From NCBI GenBank assembly GCA_964410665.1, contig CAYPIE010000009.1, positions 44,500 through 108,499 of the forward strand: DNA of 64,000 bases, read 5' to 3'. Below are positions 45,367 through 54,141 of the stretch, one piece after another. The notes under the pieces are model-generated. The model ran no database searches. It was not told the origin of the DNA and saw only the letters and a program-made list of their open reading frames with translations. The translations under genes were made by a program, and so were the position numbers. Source of the DNA: CAYPIE01 sp964410665 (lineage in GTDB: Bacteria; Planctomycetota; Planctomycetia; Gemmatales; Gemmataceae). How positions within the stretch are numbered: position 1 is the first letter of the stretch; the number at the start of each line of letters is the position of its first letter.

Positions 45367-46659
45367 TCAGCCAAGGAGTTCCTGCACCGGTTCACGATCG
45401 TCCAGCAGATACATGGGTCGGCCGCTTTCATTTGGGAAGGTGGTCGCTGGGTCAATGCCCATCGCCTGATAGAAGGTGCTGAGCAGATTTTGCACCTTGT
45501 AGGGACTCTCGACCGGGCGTTCACCGCGCTCAGAAGTGGCACCGATGGCCTGGCCCATTTGCAGTCCGCCTCCGGCGACCAAGGCAGACATTGCCGGGGC
45601 CCAATGATCGCGACCGCCCTGGTTGTTGTTCACTTTGGGGGTGCGACCGAACTCACCCCAGACCACTGTGACGACATCGTCTTGCATACCCCGGTCATGC
45701 AGATCTTGAATGAGGTTTGCGATGCCGCGATCCAGCTGGGGCAGCTGCTTGCGCAGCTTCTTGAAGTTCCCATTATGCGTGTCCCAGCCGCCATAGGCGA
45801 GCGTAACACAGCCGACGCCTGCTTCGATCAGCCGTCGCGCGGTGAGGAAGGCGTCGAGCCCCTTGTAGCGGTCGCGGTTGCGCGGTTCTTCACGCTTGAG
45901 GTCGAGTGCCTGGCGAACGGTGCCGGAGGCGATCATGTCAAAAGCCTGCTGGGAGAAGGCATCGAGTCCTTCCATGGTGCCGCTGGCGTCCACATCACGA
46001 CGTAGGGAGTCGAACCGGCTGAGGAGGTCCTGCCGCGTGTTCAGTCGCTGTTGATCGACGCCCCGTGCAAGCTTGAGGTTTTTCAGACCCGGCCCCGAGG
46101 TGGTGAAAGCCCGGTGGGCTACACCGAGGTAACCCGGCTCACAGCCACGACTTAGACCGCGAAGTGACACGAACGGCGGTACGTCATGGGCATCTTGGCT
46201 CAATTTTGAAATCACCGAGCCAAATGAAGGATGCTTGGCGGTGCGGTTGACTCGGTCGGGATAGCCGGTCATCACGAGCGTATCGGAATGTTCGTTGACC
46301 GAACTCAGCGAGCGAACCACGGCCAGCTTGTCAAACATCTGCGCTTGCCGCGGAAAGTGTTCGCAGATCTGGACTCCCGCGATATTGGTCGGGATGGGTT
46401 GGAATTCGCCGCGGAATTCAACCGGTGCCTCAGGCTTGAGATCCCACATATCCAAGTGCGAAGGTCCGCCCCTGAGAAAAATCATGATTGCTGAGCGAGC
46501 TCGGGAAGCAGAGACACCCGTCTTCTGGTTGGCTGTGGCGGCGCGGAGGCGCAGGAGATCGGCCAGGCTCAAGCCCACGCCGAACGCTCCAAGCTGGAGA
46601 AAGTTACGCCGATGGATGCCATCGCAGAACCGCTCCTGTTGGCCCGAAAGTGTCAACAT
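45367..46659 (-). CDS. DUF1501 protein with Tat-like signal
   Basis: A 430-residue planctomycete DUF1501 protein. The N-terminal HRRNFLQLGAFGVGLSLADLL looks like a twin-arginine signal, so it is probably exported folded. The body is sulfatase/alkaline-phosphatase-like: FLRGGPSHLDMWDLKPEAP, GGWDTHNGN, VTVVWGEFGRTPKVNNNQGGRDHW and a C-terminal GRPMYLLDD. In planctomycetes these proteins usually accompany DUF1549/DUF1553 (PSD1/PSCyt) proteins, but no such partner is in the window. The exact reaction is unknown. The ATG at 46657-46659 has AAGGAG eight bases before it. Confidence 0.92.
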   Translation of the reverse strand: MLTLSGQQERFCDGIHRRNFLQLGAFGVGLSLADLLRLRAATANQKTGVSASRARSAIMIFLRGGPSHLDMWDLKPEAPVEFRGEFQPIPTNIAGVQICEHFPRQAQMFDKLAVVRSLSSVNEHSDTLVMTGYPDRVNRTAKHPSFGSVISKLSQDAHDVPPFVSLRGLSRGCEPGYLGVAHRAFTTSGPGLKNLKLARGVDQQRLNTRQDLLSRFDSLRRDVDASGTMEGLDAFSQQAFDMIASGTVRQALDLKREEPRNRDRYKGLDAFLTARRLIEAGVGCVTLAYGGWDTHNGNFKKLRKQLPQLDRGIANLIQDLHDRGMQDDVVTVVWGEFGRTPKVNNNQGGRDHWAPAMSALVAGGGLQMGQAIGATSERGERPVESPYKVQNLLSTFYQAMGIDPATTFPNESGRPMYLLDDREPVQELLG

Positions 46660-46964
46660 ACTGCTTTCTCCTTGATGTTGGATCCAAACCGGCCGCTAGC
46701 TCATGCTAATCCGGATATTCGGTAGATGCAAAAGAATCTTCGCTATACATTCATGGATCTTTATTGTGAAGGAAAAGTTCCTTTTCTCATCTCGCGGGGG
46801 TAAAATAGGTGTACTCTGCGTGCTGATCGAAGCATCACGCAACTTGTCCAATCCTCAATGGGGGCACCGCCTCGACAGATCCGCGGGCCCAATCGACAAG
46901 CGATTTGTCGCACCCAACCGGACATCATCCCCAGCGTCCCCATCTGCAGTCATGGAGAATCCAC
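46660..46964. other. 305-bp divergent intergenic region, no gene seen
   Basis: This AT-rich stretch separates the divergent DUF1501 and aldehyde dehydrogenase genes and should hold both promoters. No strong box pair was found. A small palindromic AAGGAA/TTCCTT element lies near 46770-46785. No plausible coding frame was seen. Confidence 0.5.
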
Positions 46965-48464
46965 ATGAGCCCTACTCCGATCGCGGGTCGGCACTTCCTG
47001 GCCGGCACGTGGGTGGATGGCAGTGGTGAGAGCTTTCAAAGCCTCAATCCTGCCCAAAACCAACAACTTGTTGGACAGTTTCCGCAGGCCACTACCGCCG
47101 AGGTGGACCGTGCTCTCCAGGTAGCCCGAGCCGCCTACCCAGCCTGGCGGCGAACCAGCCGCATTCACCGGGCCGACTGCTTTGATCGGCTTGCGCAACT
47201 GATTCAACGCGATGTCGAGGCCTTGAGTACCCTCATGTCGCGTGAGTGTGGAAAATCGATCACCGAAGCACGAGCCGAGGTGATCGAAGGTCTGCACATG
47301 GTTCAATACGTCTTTGGCAGCGGACGCATGCCAACGGGTGAAATCGTGGCGTCGGAGATCCCCGAGAAGGATGCGTTTATTCGACGCAAGCCATGGGGCG
47401 TGGTTGCCGTGATTACGCCATGGAACTTTCCTTTTGCCGTACCGCTGTGGATGCTTGGCCCTTCTTTGCTTGAGGGGAATACCGCCATCTTCAAGCCGTC
47501 CGAAGACACCCCTGGGATTGGTCAGCGACTCGTGGAACTGTTCGCCGAGGCGGGATTCCCCGAAGGAACGATCAATCTGCTCCATGGGGATGGTGGGGTC
47601 GGTGAGCAACTGGTCCGCTCCTCGCAGGTGAATGTGGTGCTGTTCACTGGGAGCTATGCGGTCGGCCAACGGATTCAGCAACTCTCTGCCGAGCATGCCG
47701 ATCGCATCGTTGCCGCGGAGATGGGCTCCAAGAGCGCTGTGATCGTCTGTGCCGATGCGCAACTCGATCTGGCCGTGTCGGCTGCGGTCCTGAGTGGTTT
47801 CAAGACCAGCGGACAGCGTTGCGTCTCGGCCGGACGTATTCTGGTGGCCGAATCGATGCTCGATCGTTTCTTAGACCGATTTGTGGCCACCGTGAAACGC
47901 CTACGCTTCGGGGATCCGTTGGATCCTAGCAACTTCACCGGCCCTTTGATCAACATGGACGCCGTCAACAAAGTGCAAAACTACAACGAATTGGCGCGGC
48001 AAGAGCGGGCCGAAGTCTTGATCGAGGGCGGTCGGCTGATTGAGGGAGCCTATGCCCATGGTTATTTCATGAGTCCGTTTGTTTATCGTATTGAGCATGC
48101 TCCGAGTGTTCGTTGTATCCGCGAAGAGGTGTTCGGGCCGCATGTGGCGGTGATCCCGTTTCGTACGCTCGAGGATGCGATTCGGATCTACAACGACACC
48201 GACTATGGTCTATCGCTTGCGGTCATTACCGAAGATTACCGAACCATGCGGCTGATCCGGGATGAGTGTGAGTATGGCATGGGCTATGTCAATCTGCCCT
48301 GTATCGGCGCGGAAGTGCACCTGCCGTTTGGGGGCGTCAAGAAGAGCGGCAATGGTCATCCATCCGCTGCTGGACTGATAGAGACCGTAACGCACAAAAC
48401 CTCCTGGACCATCAATCATGGCAACGAAATCAAAATGGCCCAGGGGTTGACGACCGACCTTTGA
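46965..48464 (+). CDS. NAD(P)-dependent aldehyde dehydrogenase
   Basis: A 499-residue aldehyde dehydrogenase. Conserved parts are the Asn in ITPWNFPFAVP, the cofactor-binding VLFTGSYAVGQ, the general-base Glu in AAEMGSKSAV and the nucleophile Cys in TSGQRCVSAGR, followed by REEVFGPHVAVI and FGGVKKSGNG. It oxidises a semialdehyde or aldehyde to the acid. Its partner, a class III aminotransferase, starts 13 bp downstream, a pairing seen in degradation of lysine, ornithine or GABA; the substrate cannot be fixed. The ATG at 46965 has GGAG seven bases upstream; the longer frame adds an unrelated His-rich leader. Confidence 0.92.
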   Translation: MSPTPIAGRHFLAGTWVDGSGESFQSLNPAQNQQLVGQFPQATTAEVDRALQVARAAYPAWRRTSRIHRADCFDRLAQLIQRDVEALSTLMSRECGKSITEARAEVIEGLHMVQYVFGSGRMPTGEIVASEIPEKDAFIRRKPWGVVAVITPWNFPFAVPLWMLGPSLLEGNTAIFKPSEDTPGIGQRLVELFAEAGFPEGTINLLHGDGGVGEQLVRSSQVNVVLFTGSYAVGQRIQQLSAEHADRIVAAEMGSKSAVIVCADAQLDLAVSAAVLSGFKTSGQRCVSAGRILVAESMLDRFLDRFVATVKRLRFGDPLDPSNFTGPLINMDAVNKVQNYNELARQERAEVLIEGGRLIEGAYAHGYFMSPFVYRIEHAPSVRCIREEVFGPHVAVIPFRTLEDAIRIYNDTDYGLSLAVITEDYRTMRLIRDECEYGMGYVNLPCIGAEVHLPFGGVKKSGNGHPSAAGLIETVTHKTSWTINHGNEIKMAQGLTTDL

Positions 48465-48477
48465 GGAGGGACTGTGG

Positions 48478-49845
48478 ATGTGGCGCTTTGATGATCAACC
48501 GGTTCCGTACCTCCAGGGCGAACTTCCCGGACCGAATGCCCGCGCCTGGCTGGAACGCGATGACCGCTATCTTTCTCCATCGTATACCCGCGAATATCCG
48601 CTCGTGGTTGACCAAGGCAGTGGGGCGGTGATCCGCGATGTGGATGGCAATCTCTTTCTGGACTTTACCGCCGGGATTGCGGTGACGGCGACCGGGCACT
48701 GCCATCCGGAGGTGGTGGCTGCGATCCAGGACCAGGCCAGCCAGCTATTGCATATGTCCGGGACGGATTTCTACTATCGCCCGCAGATTGAGCTGGCTGA
48801 GCGCCTGGCGAACACTGCACCCGGTGCCACACCGAAACGGGTCTTTTTCACGAACAGTGGTGCGGAGTCGGTCGAAGCCGCCCTGAAGCTCGCCCGCCAC
48901 CATACGGGTCGAAGCCGCGTCCTGGCATTCTTTGGCGCATTCCATGGGCGAACCTATGGAGCCATGTCCCTTTCCGGCTCCAAACTGACGCATCGACGTG
49001 GCTTCTCGCCGCTAGTGCCGGACATCCATCATGTTCCATTTCCGCGCGATTGTGCTGGCTGTACTGCATTGACTGGCTGTCCTTGTCTTGAGCAGGTCGA
49101 GCGCACCCTTTTGGCCCGCACCGCCCCGCCGGATGAGGTGGCCGCCATTTTTGTCGAAGCCATCCAGGGCGAGGGCGGCTATTACGTTGCCCCGCCGGGT
49201 TTTCTCCAGGCATTACGCAAGCTGTGTGATCGTCATGGCATCCTCATGGTAGTTGATGAAGTGCAGTCGGGGATGGGACGGACCGGAAAGCTCTATGCGG
49301 TGGAACACTTTGGCGTAGAACCGGATATTGTTTGTCTGGCCAAGGGGATTGCCAGTGGTTTGCCGCTAGGAGCGATGGTGGCCAAAGCGGAAGTGATGAG
49401 CTGGCCACCCGGTAGCCACGCCAGCACCTTTGGCGGCAACCCCGTGGCCTGCCGCGCGGCCTTGGCGACTCTCGATCTGCTCGAGCGCGAATATATCACC
49501 AATGCCGAGCATCGCGGCCAAGAGCTGCGCGACGGTCTACAGCGGCTTCAAGCCAAGCACCCGGCATTACACCGCGTCCGCGGCCTGGGCCTTATGACTG
49601 CGGTGGATTTCGTCCAAGCGAAACACCCCGAGCGGGTCGATCCACAGGGCCGGGATGCGCTCATTCAAGCAGCCTTCCACCAAGGCTTGCTACTGTTGGG
49701 TTGTGGCGAAGCGGGGATCCGTTTCTGTCCGCCGCTGTGTATCACGCAAGCACAAACGAGTAGGATGCTCGAAATTCTGGACCGAGTGCTCGAGCAAGTG
49801 CCCTTGAAGCACGTAGAGCATACTAGCACTCACGTATCGGTGTGA
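48478..49845 (+). CDS. class III PLP aminotransferase (acetylornithine/GABA type)
   Basis: A 455-residue ornithine/GABA-type aminotransferase. It has DFTAGIAVTATGHCHPEVV, FTNSGAESVEAALKLAR, AFHGRTYGAMSLSG, VDEVQSGMGRTG and the PLP-binding Lys in LAKGIASGLPLGAM, then STFGGNPVACRAA. The N-terminal GPNARAWLERDDRYLSPSYTREYP and a CAGC/CPCLEQ cysteine pair resemble the acetylornithine-type subgroup of archaea and planctomycetes with broad omega-amine or racemase activities. Together with the upstream aldehyde dehydrogenase it probably degrades a diamino acid or GABA. The ATG at 48478 has GAGGAGGG about nine bases upstream. Confidence 0.92.
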   Translation: MWRFDDQPVPYLQGELPGPNARAWLERDDRYLSPSYTREYPLVVDQGSGAVIRDVDGNLFLDFTAGIAVTATGHCHPEVVAAIQDQASQLLHMSGTDFYYRPQIELAERLANTAPGATPKRVFFTNSGAESVEAALKLARHHTGRSRVLAFFGAFHGRTYGAMSLSGSKLTHRRGFSPLVPDIHHVPFPRDCAGCTALTGCPCLEQVERTLLARTAPPDEVAAIFVEAIQGEGGYYVAPPGFLQALRKLCDRHGILMVVDEVQSGMGRTGKLYAVEHFGVEPDIVCLAKGIASGLPLGAMVAKAEVMSWPPGSHASTFGGNPVACRAALATLDLLEREYITNAEHRGQELRDGLQRLQAKHPALHRVRGLGLMTAVDFVQAKHPERVDPQGRDALIQAAFHQGLLLLGCGEAGIRFCPPLCITQAQTSRMLEILDRVLEQVPLKHVEHTSTHVSV

Positions 49846-49873
49846 GTAGCGAGGCTGGGAACTGCTTTGGCTG

Positions 49874-50053
49874 CTACGCCTTGGTGGCGTCTTCGCCAGT
49901 TTGCTCCGCAGTGGGTGCTGGGGACTCTGCTGCCTGTGGCTTGGGCGGCTGCTCTGGTTTCGGAGCGAATGCACCGATTTGAAGCCGCTGCTCGTAGCGT
50001 TTGCGTCGTTTGTCACGTAGCCGTTTGCGGTCGCCTGATGGATTGGCTCCCAT
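49874..50053 (-). CDS. small basic hypothetical protein with Pro-rich tail
   Basis: A 59-residue protein with no recognised family. The first half is strongly basic (SGDRKRLRDKRRKRYEQRL, residues 6-24) and the second half is rich in Pro, Gln, Glu and Ala. The ATG at 50051-50053 has GGAG eight bases upstream, better than the upstream extension, and supports a real gene. It lies between convergent aminotransferase and co-directional DUF1080 genes, 86 bp after the latter. A nucleic-acid-binding role is possible from charge only. Confidence 0.55.
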   Translation of the reverse strand: MGANPSGDRKRLRDKRRKRYEQRLQIGAFAPKPEQPPKPQAAESPAPTAEQTGEDATKA

Positions 50054-50139
50054 GTTGTATTCTCCAAGGGGAAAGGGGGTTGTTCGCAAACCAACTCCCT
50101 TCCCAAGATAGCAGTTCCGGGTCACGGGGTAAGCCCGGC

Positions 50140-50754
50140 TCAGGGCAGCCGCCGCACTTTGAGCTTACGGTAGTAGACCACGCTCTGGGGATCATGCGCC
50201 TGTAGCGCAAAGGTCCCCTGGTCCAGCTTGCGGGTGAAATCGTTGCCAGGTTTCTTGCCGACCGGCTCCTCGTACTCAATGACCGTCTTGCCATTTACCA
50301 TCGTGGTGATTTTCTGGCCTTCGACCCGGATGGTGTAGGTAAACCACTCGTTATCTTTGGCCGGAGCGGTCGTGGTGTTTTTGACGGCGTAAATGGAGCC
50401 CGTTCTCTTCGGGTCCCCACCCGAGTTGTTGACCTGGGCTTCGTAGCCGAACTTGGGCCAGCCCTCATCCTGATACTTGGTGTGGATGTAGATCCCCGAG
50501 TTACTGCGCGGCTTCGTCATCACCTCACAGGTGAACTCAAAGTTCTTAAACGGCTTGTCATCATCCACATAAAACAAGTGGCTACGAGGACCCGCGGCCA
50601 CAATCGCCCCATCCTCCACCTTCCAGCTATCCTTGTTCTCGCTCGCCTTCCAGCCCTTGAGGCTTTTCCCATCAAACATCACCTTCCAGTCGCCCTGGGC
50701 GGTCGCTGCTGGCACAAGGGCCAGCAGGACGATACAACTCATGACAGAACGCAT
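50140..50754 (-). CDS. secreted DUF1080 protein
   Basis: A 204-residue exported protein with a signal peptide (residues 1-19, ending PAATAQG) and a complete DUF1080 domain: WKVMFDGKSLKGWKASE, FKNFEFTCEVMTKPRSNSGIYIHT, FGYEAQVNNSGG, WFTYTIRVEGQKITTMVNGK and the final LQAHDPQSVVYYRKLKVRRLP. This is the classic DUF1080 pattern, close to 3-keto-disaccharide hydrolases, but no substrate is proven. The ATG at 50752-50754 has AAGGAG nine bases upstream. It lies 102 bp after hpnE on the same strand and may be separately transcribed. Confidence 0.92.
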   Translation of the reverse strand: MRSVMSCIVLLALVPAATAQGDWKVMFDGKSLKGWKASENKDSWKVEDGAIVAAGPRSHLFYVDDDKPFKNFEFTCEVMTKPRSNSGIYIHTKYQDEGWPKFGYEAQVNNSGGDPKRTGSIYAVKNTTTAPAKDNEWFTYTIRVEGQKITTMVNGKTVIEYEEPVGKKPGNDFTRKLDQGTFALQAHDPQSVVYYRKLKVRRLP

Positions 50755-50856
50755 GGGGGTTCTCTCCTTCGTAGTTGCAAGATGCGCTACCGGCATCCCA
50801 TGACACCGGCAGCCAAGAAGATAGCCGGCCAGCCTGCCTTCGGCAATTGGCGGAGC

Positions 50857-52173
50857 TTATTTATGGTTTTTTCCCGTCACAACCTCGGCGGCCAGATAGC
50901 CACTGCGCACAGCCCCCTCCATGGTGGCCGGCCAGCCCGTTTGCGTCCAGTCACCAGCCAGCGCCAGGTTGTGGATCGGACTCTGCTGATGTGGCCGAAA
51001 GGCATCGACACCCGGCAAGGCGGAGAAGGTTGCTTTGACTTCGGTGACCACCCGCGAACGCAATAACCGAGCTTCCCGGGTGACCGGCAGTAACTGTGTG
51101 AGTTCGGCAATGATGGCCGCCTCGACGTCGGCATGACCCCGCGAGCGGAATTCCCGCGCGGCACTAACTACCACCTGGAGGTAATGCCCAGCCGAGCTTG
51201 CCTCGCGGCGGAACAACCATTGGCCTAGGCAGTCGACCAGCACAAGATGCGGCCACTTGAGCACCGGGCGATCGTACCAGAGATGCACGCTGGTAATGGG
51301 CGAGGTTTCAAGCTGACGGAGTTTGCCGAAGTATTCCTCACGTTCGACGATGGCAGGCGGTAACAATCCAAGAAGACGATCAAACGGTACCGCAGCAATG
51401 ACAAAATCAGCCGTTAGGCGTTCGCCATTGCGTAATTCCACTGACGTCAGCCGACCATCCGAGCAATGAAGCTGTTTGACGCCCGCGTTGGTGCGGATTT
51501 GCACGCCCTGACGTTCAAACCAAGGGGCCAGAGCACTGCCGTAAAGCTCACCAAGGGGAACTTTGGGAATTTCGACGCGATAGCCATGCTGATCGCGAAG
51601 GAACCCATCCACAAAGACCTTGCGAGCATAACGTAGACCAAGGCGATCAATCGACTCATTGAGGGCACTGGTAAGGATCACTGCCCAATAGCGACGGATG
51701 GTCGATTCGGTCTGCCGATGGCGACGCAGCCAGTCGGCCAGAGGGGGATCGTGGTCAGGACCAGCCTGAAGCAAAGCCAACATGCCCCAGCCGATGCGCA
51801 GCTTGTCGGCTGGGCTGAGGTAGTGGGCACCGGCCAGCGCGCGGCTCAGATGGAATGGGGCGGGGAAGGGATCCGCGCCGAAGCGAGATACCCGTCGATC
51901 AGGGGTCATGAAATAGAGGGTGGGCTGCGGGGCGAACAGCTGGCTGATGCCCACCCGGCGACAAAAGTCGGCCAAGCTCGTGCAACAGCCCATACTGACA
52001 TGCTGGCACGCATCCACCAGTTCGCCAGTGCCGGTGTCATGGAACGAGCCAGCGCGGCCGCCGAGACGTTGCCGGGCTTCGAGAATGGTCACCGCATATC
52101 CCGCTGGTGCGAGCGCGGAGGCAGCGGCTAGTCCGGCGAGCCCGCCACCGAGAATGAGTACACGTGAAGCCAT
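50857..52173 (-). CDS. hpnE: hydroxysqualene dehydroxylase HpnE
   Basis: A 438-residue FAD-dependent amine-oxidase-fold enzyme that reduces hydroxysqualene to squalene. The FAD site is VLILGGGLAGLAAASALA (residues 5-22) with ILEARQRLGGRAGSF, then LTSALNESIDRLGLRYARKVF and the C-terminal NLALAGDWTQTGWPATMEGAVRSG loop. HpnE-like proteins share this and lie beside hpnC/hpnD. It is last in the hpnC-hpnD-hpnE order, 47 bp after hpnD. The ATG at 52171-52173 fits the FAD site. Confidence 0.93.
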   Translation of the reverse strand: MASRVLILGGGLAGLAAASALAPAGYAVTILEARQRLGGRAGSFHDTGTGELVDACQHVSMGCCTSLADFCRRVGISQLFAPQPTLYFMTPDRRVSRFGADPFPAPFHLSRALAGAHYLSPADKLRIGWGMLALLQAGPDHDPPLADWLRRHRQTESTIRRYWAVILTSALNESIDRLGLRYARKVFVDGFLRDQHGYRVEIPKVPLGELYGSALAPWFERQGVQIRTNAGVKQLHCSDGRLTSVELRNGERLTADFVIAAVPFDRLLGLLPPAIVEREEYFGKLRQLETSPITSVHLWYDRPVLKWPHLVLVDCLGQWLFRREASSAGHYLQVVVSAAREFRSRGHADVEAAIIAELTQLLPVTREARLLRSRVVTEVKATFSALPGVDAFRPHQQSPIHNLALAGDWTQTGWPATMEGAVRSGYLAAEVVTGKNHK

Positions 52174-52220
52174 GCGACCTTGACTCTTGGGGGCAGGGTG
52201 GCGTGGGCAATTGAACCAAA

Positions 52221-53123
52221 TTAAATACGGAGTAGGCTCGAGTGCCAGCCCCAGCGGACCGGGAGGGCTCCGAGCAGAAACCGTAGCTTTTGCCGCCGCC
52301 GCAACCGAACCCGTTCGCTAAAGACGTCGTAATTGCGTTCGACGATCTTGGCCAGCAGACCCCGATAAGTGCGGAACATCACTTGATAAAGTGCTTGTCC
52401 AGGGGGTGGCAACAGCTCGATTAGGATACGACCTTGATCATAGTAACCATGGGCCCGGGCGACCTGAAACCGCATCAAGTCGTGGAAGCGATCGACCGCT
52501 TCGGGCTTGCCCCAGCAGTCCGCACCACAATCAAACTGGGCTAACTCTTCCTGAGGGAGATACACCCGTCCGCGGCGAAGGTCCTCACCCAAATCGCGCA
52601 GAATATTGGTGAGCTGAAATGCGATTCCCGTGGCCTCGGCGTACCGCTGAGCAGCCTGATCGCGATACCCCCAAACATGAATACAGGCGAGCCCGACCAC
52701 CGACGCCACGTGGTAACAATAGCGATAGAGCTCCGCGAAGGTCCGAAGTGGGGTGGGCTCGAGGTCCATCCCCACCCCATGAATCGCCTTATGTAACAAC
52801 TCGACCGGTAAACCAAAATCCTGTAAGAGTCTTCGTAACGCTGGTTGGATGGGATGCAGGGATTCCCCTTCGACGGTACGCTGCAATAACTCCCGCCACG
52901 CGGACAGCTTTTGGGCTTTGACCTCGACCGGCCCGGGCTCATCGGCGAGGTCATCGGTGAGTCGGAGGAAGGCATAAAGTGCTTCCATGGCCAGGGCTTG
53001 CTCGCGCGGCAACAAGTGGAAGGCAAAGGTAAAATTACTGCCGCTTCGATGGACCAGCCGTGTGCAATAGCGGCGGGATTGGCCCAGTGAATAGGCACGT
53101 GGAGATGGTAGGGTGTGCATCAT
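52221..53123 (-). CDS. hpnD: presqualene diphosphate synthase HpnD
   Basis: A 300-residue class I head-to-head prenyl transferase. Asp-rich motifs are LRLTDDLADE (about residues 53-62) and NILRDLGEDLRRGRVYLP (about 172-189), and SRRYCTRLVHRSGSNF precedes the first. It condenses two farnesyl diphosphates to presqualene diphosphate. The start is the ATG at 53121-53123, which overlaps the hpnC stop by 4 bp; a further ATG follows immediately. The longer frame has no support. Confidence 0.92.
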   Translation of the reverse strand: MMHTLPSPRAYSLGQSRRYCTRLVHRSGSNFTFAFHLLPREQALAMEALYAFLRLTDDLADEPGPVEVKAQKLSAWRELLQRTVEGESLHPIQPALRRLLQDFGLPVELLHKAIHGVGMDLEPTPLRTFAELYRYCYHVASVVGLACIHVWGYRDQAAQRYAEATGIAFQLTNILRDLGEDLRRGRVYLPQEELAQFDCGADCWGKPEAVDRFHDLMRFQVARAHGYYDQGRILIELLPPPGQALYQVMFRTYRGLLAKIVERNYDVFSERVRLRRRQKLRFLLGALPVRWGWHSSLLRI

Positions 53124-54067
53124 CCGGGGGCTCCCCAAGGGTTGCGGTGACGGGCCAGCACTCCCAGGAACAGCCGGACCTGTTCCCATTTGCTCAATTT
53201 GGGTCGCATCTGCCAGACATTATAGTCAAGTTGCTCGATCTTTTTTAGGATGGCTAGGCCTCCTTGGCGAAACAACTCCACATCCACCCGAAACGCGTTG
53301 GGAAGGCGATGGCTTAGAGCTGCTCCTGCGTCAAACAGTGCACGGGTTTGCTCGATCTCGTGACGCATGAGCGCGGCGAAGGCTGGTGTCCATCGTTGGG
53401 CATGCAGATCTGCATCGGAGTAGCCCATCTGCTGACGGTCTTGCTCAGGCAAATAGACGCGGCCAATACGATAATCTCGGGCCACATCTTGCCAGAAGTT
53501 GGTCAGCTGCAATGCGGTGCAGATGTGATTGGCGAGTTTCACATTCTCGGGCGTATGTGCGTCAAACAAATACAATAATAGCTCACCCACCGGGTTTGCC
53601 GAATAGTGACAATAGGTGAGGAGCTCTGCGAAGGTGGCGTAGTGCCGTTGGTACTGATCCTGCTCAAAGGCAATCAGCAACGCTAAAAAAGGTTCTTTGG
53701 GGATGGCAAAACGCTTGATGGTTGGCAACAAAGCGACCATCACAGGATGTCGCGGCCAACCTGTGTAGCAGAGTTCGAGTTGTTCACGCCACCAGGCAAG
53801 CAGCGTAAGCGCCTGCTGGGGGTTGTCGGTTTCATCGGCTAGATCGTCGGCCCATCGGCAATACGCATACACTGGGTAGTAGTACTTTAACAGCCAGCGG
53901 GGCAACAACCCCGAGGCGACGATGAAATTCTCGTAGTGCCCGCGTGCCAACGTTGCACAATAGTACCGCGCGGCTCCGAGGGACGGAGGCTCGGCGGCTC
54001 CATAGGGCCCATAGCGGGCCAAGTGATCGGAAAAACGGCTGGGGTTGGTCATCCTGGCCGAGGTCAT
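53120..54067 (-). CDS. hpnC: hydroxysqualene synthase HpnC
   Basis: A 315-residue class I prenyl transferase that turns presqualene diphosphate into hydroxysqualene. Motifs are CRWADDLADETD and QLTNFWQDVARDYRIGRVYLP, and the substrate segment ATLARGHYENFIVASGLLP is near the N-terminus. The ATG at 54065-54067 is chosen, but the ATG at 54052 is as plausible; a TTG at 54142 would abut larE and is rejected. It is first in the operon. The divergent larE starts 74 bp away, so promoters must share that short spacer. Confidence 0.9.
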   Translation of the reverse strand: MTSARMTNPSRFSDHLARYGPYGAAEPPSLGAARYYCATLARGHYENFIVASGLLPRWLLKYYYPVYAYCRWADDLADETDNPQQALTLLAWWREQLELCYTGWPRHPVMVALLPTIKRFAIPKEPFLALLIAFEQDQYQRHYATFAELLTYCHYSANPVGELLLYLFDAHTPENVKLANHICTALQLTNFWQDVARDYRIGRVYLPEQDRQQMGYSDADLHAQRWTPAFAALMRHEIEQTRALFDAGAALSHRLPNAFRVDVELFRQGGLAILKKIEQLDYNVWQMRPKLSKWEQVRLFLGVLARHRNPWGAPG

Positions 54068-54141
54068 CGCTTGAGATTCGGTGTTTGCAGCGGTTATAGT
54101 AAATTCTTCGACACTCGTCGAAGCCAATTCTAGGGGATGCA

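Noticed and set aside
53124..53189. Upstream extension of hpnD
   Set aside because: The ATG at 53121-53123 overlaps the hpnC stop in a standard 4-bp arrangement; the extension lies entirely inside hpnC.
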